Shown piece after piece: positions 31,050 through 39,828 of a stretch of 50,703 nt of DNA. The DNA lies in the NCBI GenBank assembly GCA_946183915.1, contig CAMHDJ010000014.1, positions 1 through 50,703 of the forward strand, read 5' to 3'. The first letter of the stretch is position 1. Each line of letters opens with the position of its first letter. Below the pieces are notes generated by a model. It worked only from the letters and a program-made list of their open reading frames with translations. It was not told where the DNA came from and made no database searches. The stretch comes from an uncultured Bacteroidales bacterium. GTDB taxonomy: Bacteria; Bacteroidota; Bacteroidia; Bacteroidales; P3. Made by a program: the position numbers and the translations under genes.

Positions 31050-31133
31050 AAAACGCCAAGCGCTGACCCAAAAAGGGGGCCAAAAACGTCTATAGGGCAG
31101 AACGTGGAACAAAACAATATAAAATATCCGAAA

Positions 31134-31610
31134 ATGAAACGTCTAGTTTTGATAGTGGCAGTAGTAATGATGGCCGTGGGTGCACAGGCGCAGAATTGCG
31201 ATTCGATCATGCTTCCCTACTTCCGATGGAACACGGAGCAGATGGAACGCTATCTGATGCAGGCTCCGGAAAAGTTCGAGTACCGGTGCCAATATGCCCG
31301 CAACGCTTTCTATGAGTCCGACACGATGCCTACGGGTGTCATCTTGTACGACATTGCAGATGTGCAGGACAAGTTTACCGGCGAGACGCTTCCCGCCAAC
31401 TATGTGGTCGATCTGAACACGTTGAGCTACTATCGCTACAATTTTGCATGGTTCCAGCTGGTTAACCGTGATGTGGAAGAGACGATCTGTTTCCAGACTC
31501 CCGGGTCAACGCACCCTTACTTGGTGGTTCGTTCTATCATGGAGATGAGGGAGGTTACCGATCTATGGTTTAACGAGTATATGGCGACACGGCAGAACAG
31601 CCAAGATTGA
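31134..31610 (+). CDS. Secreted protein of unknown function
   Basis: A 158-residue protein with a signal peptide (LVLIVAVVMMAVGAQAQ). The mature part is rich in aromatic residues, with three cysteines (CDS, RCQY, ICF) and no domain I recognise. ATG at 31134 chosen because it begins the signal peptide; the open frame upstream is untranslated leader. It lies 33 bp before the T9SS cargo gene and may be co-transcribed with it. Confidence 0.7.
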   Translation: MKRLVLIVAVVMMAVGAQAQNCDSIMLPYFRWNTEQMERYLMQAPEKFEYRCQYARNAFYESDTMPTGVILYDIADVQDKFTGETLPANYVVDLNTLSYYRYNFAWFQLVNRDVEETICFQTPGSTHPYLVVRSIMEMREVTDLWFNEYMATRQNSQD

Positions 31611-31642
31611 CGAAAGAATAACCTATAGAAATATATTTTGAT

Positions 31643-34600
31643 ATGAAAAAGATATCTGCATATTTCGTTTTGTTTGCGCTTGCCTTAGCATTCTCCCCTT
31701 CGGTGAAGGCTCAGGGGTATACGTACCGTATGAATGCAACAACGAACGGTACGATAGCGTCCCTTTCGGCGACGATGACGGCTATCACTATTCGTGACGA
31801 CGACTCGCAGGGTGCGGGTGCTCCCGAGGAAGGGTCGCCAGCGCGCGGAGTGGACTACTCAATAACCATTGAGGGAAACTGTACAGCCGACAGCCATTTG
31901 GCAGTATATGTCTCCGAGTTGTCGGTCCACTGCCTCGATACGATCTACCTCTACGACGGACCTTCCACCAGTTCTCCCCTCATCAAGAAGTTCAATAACA
32001 GTTACGGCGATGTGCATGCGGGTGACTATATCTATGTGTCGGCCAGCAACACGTCCAACATGATGACCATCCGTTTCAAGACTGACGCCTTGACAGACAC
32101 CAGTCGGACGCGGCTTTCGTGTTATCAAAACCGGGGCGATGTCGGAAAAGGGTTTATCCTTGTGGCTCAGTGCAACAAACCCTGCGAAGATGTTATACCG
32201 ACGATTCTGCCGAAATTCTATCGCACACGTAACAATGTGGTCTACGATTCGTCATACATCCGCGAGGTGACAGTCTACGACACGGTCTATATCAACGAAG
32301 ACAACCCCTCGTTAGACAGCATCGATCACATTGATACGATCCGTTTCATGGGCGCCAATCTCTGCATTGGTGACGGTGTCATCTTCCAGGGTAAAGGTCA
32401 GTACTCCTACCGGTATGGCTTCTACACCCCATCGGACAACACCTCTCTCTTCAAGTGGAATATGGGTAACGAGGGTGATACTGTCGTGGGTATCGGTATC
32501 ACTCAGGTTGAATACAACGAATATCAGCGGACGGGCTGCTACGACGTCGAACTCCGTCTGATAGACAGCTATGGCTGTCTCAATGGCAGTTATGCCAGTA
32601 TCAAGGTGCGCACCGCACTAAACCCCATCAAGACCCTCTTCTCTTTGGGCGACCTGTGCAACAGCGATTCGCTGACAGTCAACATGGGTTACTCGGGTGA
32701 AAACGCTACTTTGACCCTCCGTCGCATTGTTAACGACAGCGCTGTGTCGAAGACTTTTGAAGCCGTTACTTTCATTCCCGACGGATGCAACTGCCCTCAG
32801 GGCAACTTCTTTGAAGCTCCGGTCGACTTCTCGGAGTTCCCCAACAATGGTATGATTACCCAGCCGACCGATATTTGCTCCATCTGTATCAACATGGAGC
32901 ACACGTGGCCGAGCGACTTCTACATGTCGATCATTTGCCCGATCAACAAGGAAGCCATGATCAAATACGGAAACAATATTACTTGTGACCCGCAGGGCTT
33001 TCTTGGAGAAACGAACTTTACAAACTCTGAACCCGGTGGCTCCTCTGGTGATAATACCAACTACGGTTGGGCTACCCACGATGACAATGGTTCGTGTACC
33101 GATCCGTGGAACAATCCGTATGGCATCGGTGCCGATTATTGCTTCAGCCGTAACGAGGCCTACACCCTCGTGACCGGCGAGAATGCAGGAACGGTGTGGA
33201 CCCCGTCCAATGTGCGCCCTGCGGGTCAGTTCTACATCAATGAGGATGAGGGTAATATCAATGTGGTTTCGTCGACCGGAGTCACGCTCCCGGTGGTGCC
33301 AGCCACATACGTGGATGCTGCCGGTGTGTCGCACCCATTCCGCAATGCGGGCACAACCCCCACGCTTGACGGATCGACTATGCGCAAGCCCAGCAATCAC
33401 GAGGAGAAAACCGACTACTACATTCCTTGGACCGATTTCTCCGAGTTGGTCGGTTGCCCGCTCAACGGTACGTGGAAAATCCGTGTCTATGACACGTGGG
33501 GCGGCGACAACGGTTGGATCTTCAATTGGTCGCTTGACATCTGCAACATCACCATGGCTGGCGACTGCAAGTATCAGGTGGGTATCGACAGTCTCGTATG
33601 GCATCCCGATCCCTCGCCGCAGTATCACGACTACGACCTGGGCCATTACCGCGGTCTCAAAATCAATGCCGCTTCCCCAACGGTCAGTTATATCTCCTCG
33701 CCCGACACGGCAGGTACCTTCCCCGTCCTGGTGAAGATCTACGATGAGTTCGGTTGTGTGTGGGACACCAACACCCGCATCAACACCTACTGGACCCCCA
33801 TGCCCGACCTGGGTCCCGACACGGCGCTCTGCGGTGTGGACCGTATGCTGCTCGATGCCGGCGACCGCCACAAGAACACCGAGAACTTCAACTACATCTG
33901 GTCGCCCTTCGGCCAGAATACCGACACCATCACCACGGCCGAAGGCGCCACCGACGAGATTGAGTACATCGTGCGCGCCTGGAACAAGCCCGAAGGTACG
34001 GTCGGCCTCACCTGCGAGGCGCGCGACACCATCCGCGTGGACATCCGCCGACAGCCTATGCCCAACTTTGTGCCTACGCCCTTCACGTTCGAAGGTTGCG
34101 CGCCGTTCACCCTGTCGTTCGACAACCGTAGCGTCGATGCCGTCGAGCACTACTGGGTGTTTGGCGACGGCATCACCTCGACCGAGGCCAGCCCGACCCA
34201 CACCTACGATGCCGGTCTCTACGACCTGAAGTACTACGCCACCTCGGCCGACGGATGCATCGACTCCATCATCAGTCCGCAGGCCATCGCCGTCTTCGAC
34301 GCGCCTCATGCCGGTTTCTCGTGGAATCCGACCTATCCTTCGGTGCTCAACCCGGTGGCCACCTTCACCAACCTGACCGAGCCCAAGACCAGCTGGACCA
34401 AGTATTTCTGGGAGGTGCAGTACAACCTCGACTACCCGCTCTCGGTCGAGACGCTCACCGAAGAGACCCCGAGGTTCGACTTCTCGCAGTACACCGAAGG
34501 CGACCCCTCGGGCAACTATGCCGTGCGCCTCATTGCCCGAACCGACAACCTGGCCCCCTCGGGCAATGTCATCTACTGCCGCGACACCGCCGAGAACACC

Positions 34601-34894
34601 ATCCTCGTGGTCAATGACTTCCTCCAGTTCCCCAATGTGGTCAGCCCCAACGGCGACGGTGTCAACGACCGCTTCGTCATCGGCAACCTCGTCAACGGCA
34701 TGGGCTACCCCATCAACCAGCTTGACATCTACAACAAGTGGGGCACCCGGGTCTACCACCGCGAGAATATCTCGAACGACGAGGACTTCTGGGATCCCAA
34801 GGACATGCCCACCGGCACCTACTTCTACCGCTTCTCGGCCAAGGGCTACAATGGCAACATTGAGCACAACGGCTCCATCGAGGTGGTACGCTAG
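31643..34894 (+). CDS. Large T9SS cargo protein with P-domain, PKD and type-B C-terminal domain
   Basis: A 1083-residue secreted protein. Signal peptide 1-23; a CUB-like beta domain near residues 70-190 (CLDTIYLYDGPSTSSPLIKKF); a proprotein-convertase P-like domain around 400-640 (ICINMEHTWPSDFYMSIICP, LNGTWKIRVYDTWGGDNGW); a PKD repeat near 825-880 (YWVFGDGITST, PTHTYDAGLYDLKYY); and the gliding-motility/T9SS type-B sorting domain at about 990-1083 (FPNVVSPNGDGVNDRFVI, YNKWGTRVYH). It should be exported by the type IX system, whose PorP and PorK genes are in this window, and act on the cell surface as an adhesin or binding protein. No catalytic domain seen. Followed by a strong terminator. 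Confidence 0.92.
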   Translation: MKKISAYFVLFALALAFSPSVKAQGYTYRMNATTNGTIASLSATMTAITIRDDDSQGAGAPEEGSPARGVDYSITIEGNCTADSHLAVYVSELSVHCLDTIYLYDGPSTSSPLIKKFNNSYGDVHAGDYIYVSASNTSNMMTIRFKTDALTDTSRTRLSCYQNRGDVGKGFILVAQCNKPCEDVIPTILPKFYRTRNNVVYDSSYIREVTVYDTVYINEDNPSLDSIDHIDTIRFMGANLCIGDGVIFQGKGQYSYRYGFYTPSDNTSLFKWNMGNEGDTVVGIGITQVEYNEYQRTGCYDVELRLIDSYGCLNGSYASIKVRTALNPIKTLFSLGDLCNSDSLTVNMGYSGENATLTLRRIVNDSAVSKTFEAVTFIPDGCNCPQGNFFEAPVDFSEFPNNGMITQPTDICSICINMEHTWPSDFYMSIICPINKEAMIKYGNNITCDPQGFLGETNFTNSEPGGSSGDNTNYGWATHDDNGSCTDPWNNPYGIGADYCFSRNEAYTLVTGENAGTVWTPSNVRPAGQFYINEDEGNINVVSSTGVTLPVVPATYVDAAGVSHPFRNAGTTPTLDGSTMRKPSNHEEKTDYYIPWTDFSELVGCPLNGTWKIRVYDTWGGDNGWIFNWSLDICNITMAGDCKYQVGIDSLVWHPDPSPQYHDYDLGHYRGLKINAASPTVSYISSPDTAGTFPVLVKIYDEFGCVWDTNTRINTYWTPMPDLGPDTALCGVDRMLLDAGDRHKNTENFNYIWSPFGQNTDTITTAEGATDEIEYIVRAWNKPEGTVGLTCEARDTIRVDIRRQPMPNFVPTPFTFEGCAPFTLSFDNRSVDAVEHYWVFGDGITSTEASPTHTYDAGLYDLKYYATSADGCIDSIISPQAIAVFDAPHAGFSWNPTYPSVLNPVATFTNLTEPKTSWTKYFWEVQYNLDYPLSVETLTEETPRFDFSQYTEGDPSGNYAVRLIARTDNLAPSGNVIYCRDTAENTILVVNDFLQFPNVVSPNGDGVNDRFVIGNLVNGMGYPINQLDIYNKWGTRVYHRENISNDEDFWDPKDMPTGTYFYRFSAKGYNGNIEHNGSIEVVR

Positions 34895-34920
34895 TCCCGT
34901 CTGTCGGCAAAGAACCAGCG

Positions 34921-34959
34921 AGGGCTGGCCGCTTCTGGCGGCCAGCCCTCCTTTTTTTT
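34921..34959 (+). terminator. Intrinsic terminator after the T9SS cargo gene
   Basis: Twelve-base-pair GC-rich stem (34921-34932 with 34938-34949), 5-nt loop, then CC and eight Ts. Lies 27 bp after the stop. Confidence 0.88.
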
Positions 34960-35060
34960 CGTCGCACCCCGACTGTGAGGCCCGGCGATGCCCGTGCCGC
35001 TAGCCGAAACCCACCCCATCTGCCACCCGTTTTCCGTCCGCATTGCACCCCTCTCGACCC

Positions 35061-35249
35061 CCCTGAAACCCTGTCTGCTCCCTGATGGCTCCGTGATGAC
35101 TCCCTGATGACTCTCTTAAAACCAGGGCAAAATCCTTGCCCTGTCAGCGTTTTGCGAGTTTTCCAGCATGGTTTGCACACTTCCGGAAGGTCAAACGTCT
35201 CGTTTAGAAACAGTTGAATGTGCAAATTAGATCGTGCACGATCTAATTT
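35061..35249 (-). repeat. Dispersed 190-bp palindrome-to-11-mer element, copy C
   Basis: On the minus strand: perfect 26-bp palindrome (35224-35249), GACCTTCCGGAAGTGTGC, CATGCTGGAAAACTCGC, hairpin CAGGGCAAGGATTTTGCCCTG, TTTTAAGAGAG, then 11-bp units. Its palindrome end lies about 60 bp upstream of the dnaG promoter. The 453-bp gap between the cargo gene and dnaG otherwise holds only the terminator and promoter. Confidence 0.9.
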
Positions 35250-35305
35250 TTTGACTTAAATTAACTTAATCTGTTTCTTGGTGGGCGATCGGGTGAGATT
35301 TAATT

Positions 35306-35335
35306 TTGCTATGTCGGAAAAAAGTCGTATTTTTG
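35306..35335 (+). promoter_or_regulatory. Promoter of the dnaG operon
   Basis: TTG (35306-35308), 19 bp, TATTTTTG (35328-35335). The ATG at 35348 comes only 12 bp after the box, so the leader would be very short. Confidence 0.78.
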
Positions 35336-35347
35336 CATTTTGTTTCG

Positions 35348-37378
35348 ATGATAGACCAGGAGACCATACAACGTATCATGGACACCGCCCGCATTGAGGA
35401 GGTGATCGGCGATTTCGTCTCGCTCAAGAAGCGCGGCGCCAACCATATCGGCTGCTGCCCGTTCCACAACGAGAAGACGCCGTCGTTCTATGTCTCCCCG
35501 TCGAAGGGTATCTTCAAGTGCTTCGGTTGCGGCGAGGCGGGCGACGTGGTGGCCTTCCTGAAGAAGCACGAGCACTACACCTACCCCGAGGCGTTGCAGT
35601 ACCTGGCCCGCAAGTACAACATCGAGATCCAGGAGGAGGAGATGACCCCCGAGCAGCAGCAGCGGCAGAACGAGCGCGACGCCCTCTTCCATGTCTCGGA
35701 GTTTGCCCAGAAGTATTTTGCCGACCTGCTCTACAACGACGAGATGGGCCGCGCCGTGGGCCTCAGCTATTTCCACCAGCGGGGCATGAGCGACGAGATC
35801 ATCAAGCGCTTCGGACTGGGCTATTGCCTCGACGAGTGGTCGAACTTCACCGACCATGCCCTCAAGCAGGGCTACAGCCTGACGGTGCTCGAGAAGACGG
35901 GTCTCACCATCGTCAAGGAAGACAGCGGCAAGCGCTACGACCGCTTCCGCGGCCGGGTGATGTTCCCGATCTACAGCATCTCGGGCCGCGTGCTGGGCTT
36001 CAGCGGCCGCGTGCTGAGCTCGGAGAAGCAGGCTGCCAAGTATGTCAACTCGCCCGACTCCGACATCTACAACAAGAGCCGCATCCTCTACGGCCTCTAC
36101 CAGGCGCGCACGGCCATCGCCAAGGCCGGCAAGTGCTACCTGGTGGAGGGCAACGTCGACGTGGTGTCGATGCACCAGTCGGGGGTGGAGAACACCGTGG
36201 CCTCGTGCGGCACCAGCCTCACCACCGAGCAGATACGCCTCATCAAGCGCTACACGTCCAACGTCACCGTGCTCTACGACGGCGACTCGGCCGGCATCAA
36301 GGCGGCCCTCCGCGCCGTCGACCTGCTCTTTGCCGAAGGGATGCACGTGCGCCTCGTCCTCTTCCCCGACGGCGAGGACCCCGACAGCTACGCCCAGAAG
36401 TACGGCTCGTCGGCCCTGCAGGACTACCTGGCCCAGCACGAGGACAACTTCATCATGTTCAAGACGCGCGTCCTCCTCGACGGCGTCAAGGACGACCCCA
36501 TCCGCCGGGCCGAGCTCATCAGCGACACCGCCCGCTCGATCGGCCTGGTGACCGACATGCTCGAGCGCGCGGAGTACATCCGTCAGTGCGCCCACCTGCT
36601 GCACGTCAGCGAGGAGGTGCTGGGCAGCGCGGTGGCCAAGGCTGCCGCCACGGCCCGTCAGAAGGCCTACGAAGAGGCCCAGCGGGCCCAGACGGCCGGA
36701 CAACAGACGGCAGCGCCCGAGGCCGATGTGGCTGGTCAGTCGGCGCCTGAGGCCGAAGTGCCCGAAGGAGTGCCTGCCGCGCCGGTGGCCGATACCGCCC
36801 CGATGCACCGCCCCTTGCCCGAGGCCGAGCGCCATCTGGTCAAGCTGCTGCTCGACTATGGCAACCGCATGGTGCCGCAGCAGACCGTCGACGACCAGGG
36901 CCAGCCGCAGACCGTCGAGTACAGTGTGGCGGAGATCATCGTCTCCGAGCTGCGCAACGACCAGCTCTCGATGTCCCATCCCCTCTGCCAGCGCATCTTC
37001 GAACAGTGCGCCTTGATGGTCGATATGACCCACCAGATCGACACCTCGCGCTTCCTCAACTCGACCGACGAGCAGCTGCGCGTCTTTGCGGTCACCCTGA
37101 TGATGGACACCTACTCGCTGAGCGACAGCTGGCGCGCCAAAGGAGTCTTCGTGCCAAAGATCGAGGACAACCTGCTGCAGGACCTCACCGAGAGCATCTA
37201 TGCCTTCAAGAGCGGCCGCCTGTCGCAGATGACCGCCGACCTTCGCGAGCAGCTTCGCACGGCCACCGAGGAACAGCAACGCGAGCTGCTGCTCCAGATC
37301 CAGCAATACAACTCCGTCATGCGGCAGATGCAGACGGTGCGCAACATCGTCATCGCGCCGCGATGCGACACCTATTAG
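35348..37378 (+). CDS. dnaG: DNA primase
   Basis: A 676-residue primase that makes RNA primers at the replication fork. The N-terminal CHC2 zinc finger (CPFHNEKTPSF, CFGCGEAGD, residues about 35-65), the TOPRIM domain (YLVEGNVDVVSMHQSG near 265, DGDSAGIKAA near 310) and a long C-terminal helicase-binding region are in order. A Pro/Ala/Glu-rich linker lies at about 440-500. ATG at 35348 (MIDQETIQRIMDT) fits the family start; upstream codons belong to the promoter. Heads an operon-like run with the sigma-54 activator, aroA and miaA. Confidence 0.96.
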   Translation: MIDQETIQRIMDTARIEEVIGDFVSLKKRGANHIGCCPFHNEKTPSFYVSPSKGIFKCFGCGEAGDVVAFLKKHEHYTYPEALQYLARKYNIEIQEEEMTPEQQQRQNERDALFHVSEFAQKYFADLLYNDEMGRAVGLSYFHQRGMSDEIIKRFGLGYCLDEWSNFTDHALKQGYSLTVLEKTGLTIVKEDSGKRYDRFRGRVMFPIYSISGRVLGFSGRVLSSEKQAAKYVNSPDSDIYNKSRILYGLYQARTAIAKAGKCYLVEGNVDVVSMHQSGVENTVASCGTSLTTEQIRLIKRYTSNVTVLYDGDSAGIKAALRAVDLLFAEGMHVRLVLFPDGEDPDSYAQKYGSSALQDYLAQHEDNFIMFKTRVLLDGVKDDPIRRAELISDTARSIGLVTDMLERAEYIRQCAHLLHVSEEVLGSAVAKAAATARQKAYEEAQRAQTAGQQTAAPEADVAGQSAPEAEVPEGVPAAPVADTAPMHRPLPEAERHLVKLLLDYGNRMVPQQTVDDQGQPQTVEYSVAEIIVSELRNDQLSMSHPLCQRIFEQCALMVDMTHQIDTSRFLNSTDEQLRVFAVTLMMDTYSLSDSWRAKGVFVPKIEDNLLQDLTESIYAFKSGRLSQMTADLREQLRTATEEQQRELLLQIQQYNSVMRQMQTVRNIVIAPRCDTY

Positions 37379-37393
37379 TACACTAATCACTCT

Positions 37394-38605
37394 ATGGACA
37401 CTAAGAATATCAAACTGCGATACGACATCATCGGCAACGATCCGCGCCTCGAGATGGCCCTCTACAAGGCCATACAGGTGGCCCCGACCGACCTCTCCAT
37501 CCTCATCACCGGCGAGAGCGGCGTGGGCAAGGATGTCTTCTCCCGCATCATACACGAGAACAGCCGTCGCAAACACGCCAAGCAGGGCCGGGGTCTCATC
37601 TCGGTCAACTGCGGCGCCATCCCCGAGGGCACCATCGAGAGCGAGCTCTTCGGCCACGTCAAAGGCGCCTTCACCGGGGCCGACCGCTCGCGCAAAGGCT
37701 ACTTTGAGGAGGCCGATGGCGGCACCATCTTCCTCGACGAGGTGGGCGAGCTGCCCCTGGCCATGCAGGTGAAGCTGCTGCGAGTGCTCGAGAATGGCGA
37801 GATCATCCCGGTCGGAAGTTCGTCGGCGCAGAAGATTGACGTCCGGGTGGTGGCGGCCACCAACGTCGACATCGTCGAGGCAGTCCGTCAGGGCCGCTTC
37901 CGTCAAGACCTCTACTACCGCCTCAACCAGTTCAGCATCTACCTCCCGCCGTTGCGCGAACGCAAGGACGACATCCCGCTCCTCTTCCGCAAATTCTCGT
38001 CCGACGTGGCCGAGAAGTACCACATGCCCCCCATCGTCCTCACCGACGAGGCCAAGCGCATGATGATGAACTACCCCTGGCACGGCAATGTGCGCGAGCT
38101 GAAGAACATCACTGAGCAGATAGCCGTGGTGGAAACCGAGCGCACCATCACGCCGGCCATCCTGCAGAACTACCTCACATACGTGCCTTCCGGCGAGCGG
38201 ATGCCGGCCGTCGTGAGCGATCAGGGGCCCCAGAGCAGCCAGATCACCGACCGCGAACTCCTCCTCAAGGCCCTCTCCATGGGTCAGATGATCAACGAGA
38301 TGCGCAAGGAGATCAGCGATCTGCGCCAGGCTGTGGCGCAGTTGGCCCAGGGAGTCCCGATGCAGGTGGACCAGCATCCGGCGCCTTACCTGTCCGCGCA
38401 GCCTCTGTCAACCCCCGCCGAAGAGGAGGAATTCCTCACCCCCGAGGTGATCGACGAAGGGACCGTGGCCCTCGACCAGCGCGAGAAACAAGCCATCCTG
38501 ACCGCCCTCTCCCTGCACGGCGGCAACCGCAAGTTGGCCGCAGCCGACCTGCACATCTCCGAACGCACCCTCTATCGCAAACTTAAGGAATACGACATCG
38601 CATGA
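37394..38605 (+). CDS. Sigma-54-dependent transcriptional activator without receiver domain
   Basis: A 403-residue protein. The AAA+ domain starts near residue 10, with Walker A GESGVGKD (40-47), the sigma-54 contact loop GAFTGA (91-96), Walker B GGTIFLDEVGE, and the arginine-finger stretch FRQDLYYRLNQF. A C-terminal Fis-type helix-turn-helix (GGNRKLAAADLHISERTLYRKLKEY) binds DNA. There is no N-terminal receiver or sensor domain, so activity is probably set by abundance or a partner. A predicted disordered linker with Pro/Ala/Gln lies at about 300-360. Lies 15 bp after dnaG and overlaps aroA by 4 bp. Target genes unknown. Confidence 0.92.
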   Translation: MDTKNIKLRYDIIGNDPRLEMALYKAIQVAPTDLSILITGESGVGKDVFSRIIHENSRRKHAKQGRGLISVNCGAIPEGTIESELFGHVKGAFTGADRSRKGYFEEADGGTIFLDEVGELPLAMQVKLLRVLENGEIIPVGSSSAQKIDVRVVAATNVDIVEAVRQGRFRQDLYYRLNQFSIYLPPLRERKDDIPLLFRKFSSDVAEKYHMPPIVLTDEAKRMMMNYPWHGNVRELKNITEQIAVVETERTITPAILQNYLTYVPSGERMPAVVSDQGPQSSQITDRELLLKALSMGQMINEMRKEISDLRQAVAQLAQGVPMQVDQHPAPYLSAQPLSTPAEEEEFLTPEVIDEGTVALDQREKQAILTALSLHGGNRKLAAADLHISERTLYRKLKEYDIA

Positions 38606-39828
38606 ACACCAACGACATTCGGATCAATCTGCCGGCATCGAAGAGCATGAGCAACCGGTGGCTGATGATCAACCACCTGATGGGAAGCCATTTCCGTATC
38701 GGTAAACTCTCCACTTCAAACGACACCAAACTACTCCGCTCGCTGCTCACTCAACTCGAGGATCACTCGTCGGACGTCTTCTACTGCGACAACGCGGGCT
38801 CGGTGGCGCGCTTCATGATGCCGCTGCTGGCCTTCTCGTCGGGCCACTATGTGCTGACGGGCGACGAGCGTCTCTGCCAGCGGCCGATGGCGCCGCTGAT
38901 CGATGCCCTGCGACAGATGGGTATACGTGTGGACTGCACCGAGCAGGAGGGGTTCCTGCCGGTCCAGATACAAGGCGGCGTGCCCAACAAGCGCACCGTC
39001 AGCGTCGACCCCCTGCTGAGCAGCCAGTTTGTCAGTGCCCTGCTGCTGGTGGCCCCCAAGATGCCGGAAGGCATCTCGCTGACTATGACCCAGCGCCCCA
39101 CGTCGCGCCCCTATATCGAGATGACCTGCGACGCTTTGCGCCAGGCGGGCGTCGAGGTGCGCCGCTCGTCGAACGGCCGCACCTACTACGTGCAACCCTA
39201 TGAAGGTCGGCCCAAGCCCGCCACGATCACCATCGAGCGCGACTGGTCGTCGGCTTCCTACTTCTACACGATGGCCCTGTTGCGCCCCGAACTGCGTATA
39301 CGCCTGCTGGGTCTGCAGCTCGACTCGTGCCAGGGCGACAGCGCCACCGACCGTTTCTTCCGCCAACTGGGCGTGAACAGCACCGAGGTACGCTCCCCCT
39401 ACCGCGCCACCGGGCGCAGTGTGACCCTGCAGGGCGGGGGCGAGCAGGCCAAGGTGGTGCAGTTCAACTGCCTGGACTGCCCCGACCTGGTGCCCACCTT
39501 TGCCGTGGCGGCGGCCGCCGCCGGTGTGCGCACCATCCTCAAGGGGGTCAGCAATATAGCCCTCAAGGAGAGCGACCGCCGCGAGGCGATCACCACCGAG
39601 TTGCACCGCATGGGCGTCACCGTCAATGCTGCCGACGACGAGCTGCACATCCTGCCCTCCACCCTCAAACCGAAGGACATGGTGCGCACCTACGGCGACC
39701 ACCGCATTGCCATGGCGTTCGCCCCGCTCAAGCTGCGCTTCCCCGAGCTGCAGATCGAGAATCCCGACGTGGTCGGCAAGTCGTTCCCCGAGTTCTGGGA
39801 GGAGTTCGACAAGGTGCTCAATGCCTAA
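38602..39828 (+). CDS. aroA: 3-phosphoshikimate 1-carboxyvinyltransferase (EPSP synthase)
   Basis: Sixth step of the shikimate pathway to aromatic amino acids. At 408 residues it has the compact Bacteroidales form. LPASKSMSNRWLMINHL holds the substrate Lys/Ser/Arg; DNAGSVARFMMPLL corresponds to the usual NAGTA/TR motif; GDERLCQRPM, the catalytic DCPDLVPT, KESDR and the late GDHRIAMAF are all present. ATG overlaps the upstream stop (ATGA at 38602), and miaA starts 8 bp before its stop. Confidence 0.95.
   Translation: MNTNDIRINLPASKSMSNRWLMINHLMGSHFRIGKLSTSNDTKLLRSLLTQLEDHSSDVFYCDNAGSVARFMMPLLAFSSGHYVLTGDERLCQRPMAPLIDALRQMGIRVDCTEQEGFLPVQIQGGVPNKRTVSVDPLLSSQFVSALLLVAPKMPEGISLTMTQRPTSRPYIEMTCDALRQAGVEVRRSSNGRTYYVQPYEGRPKPATITIERDWSSASYFYTMALLRPELRIRLLGLQLDSCQGDSATDRFFRQLGVNSTEVRSPYRATGRSVTLQGGGEQAKVVQFNCLDCPDLVPTFAVAAAAAGVRTILKGVSNIALKESDRREAITTELHRMGVTVNAADDELHILPSTLKPKDMVRTYGDHRIAMAFAPLKLRFPELQIENPDVVGKSFPEFWEEFDKVLNA

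Noticed and set aside
35309-38377. Open frame of over 1000 codons on the minus strand across dnaG and the sigma-54 gene
   Set aside because: It spans two well-defined plus-strand genes, begins at no plausible start, and reads as His/Glu/Val/Leu-rich antisense of GC-rich codons.
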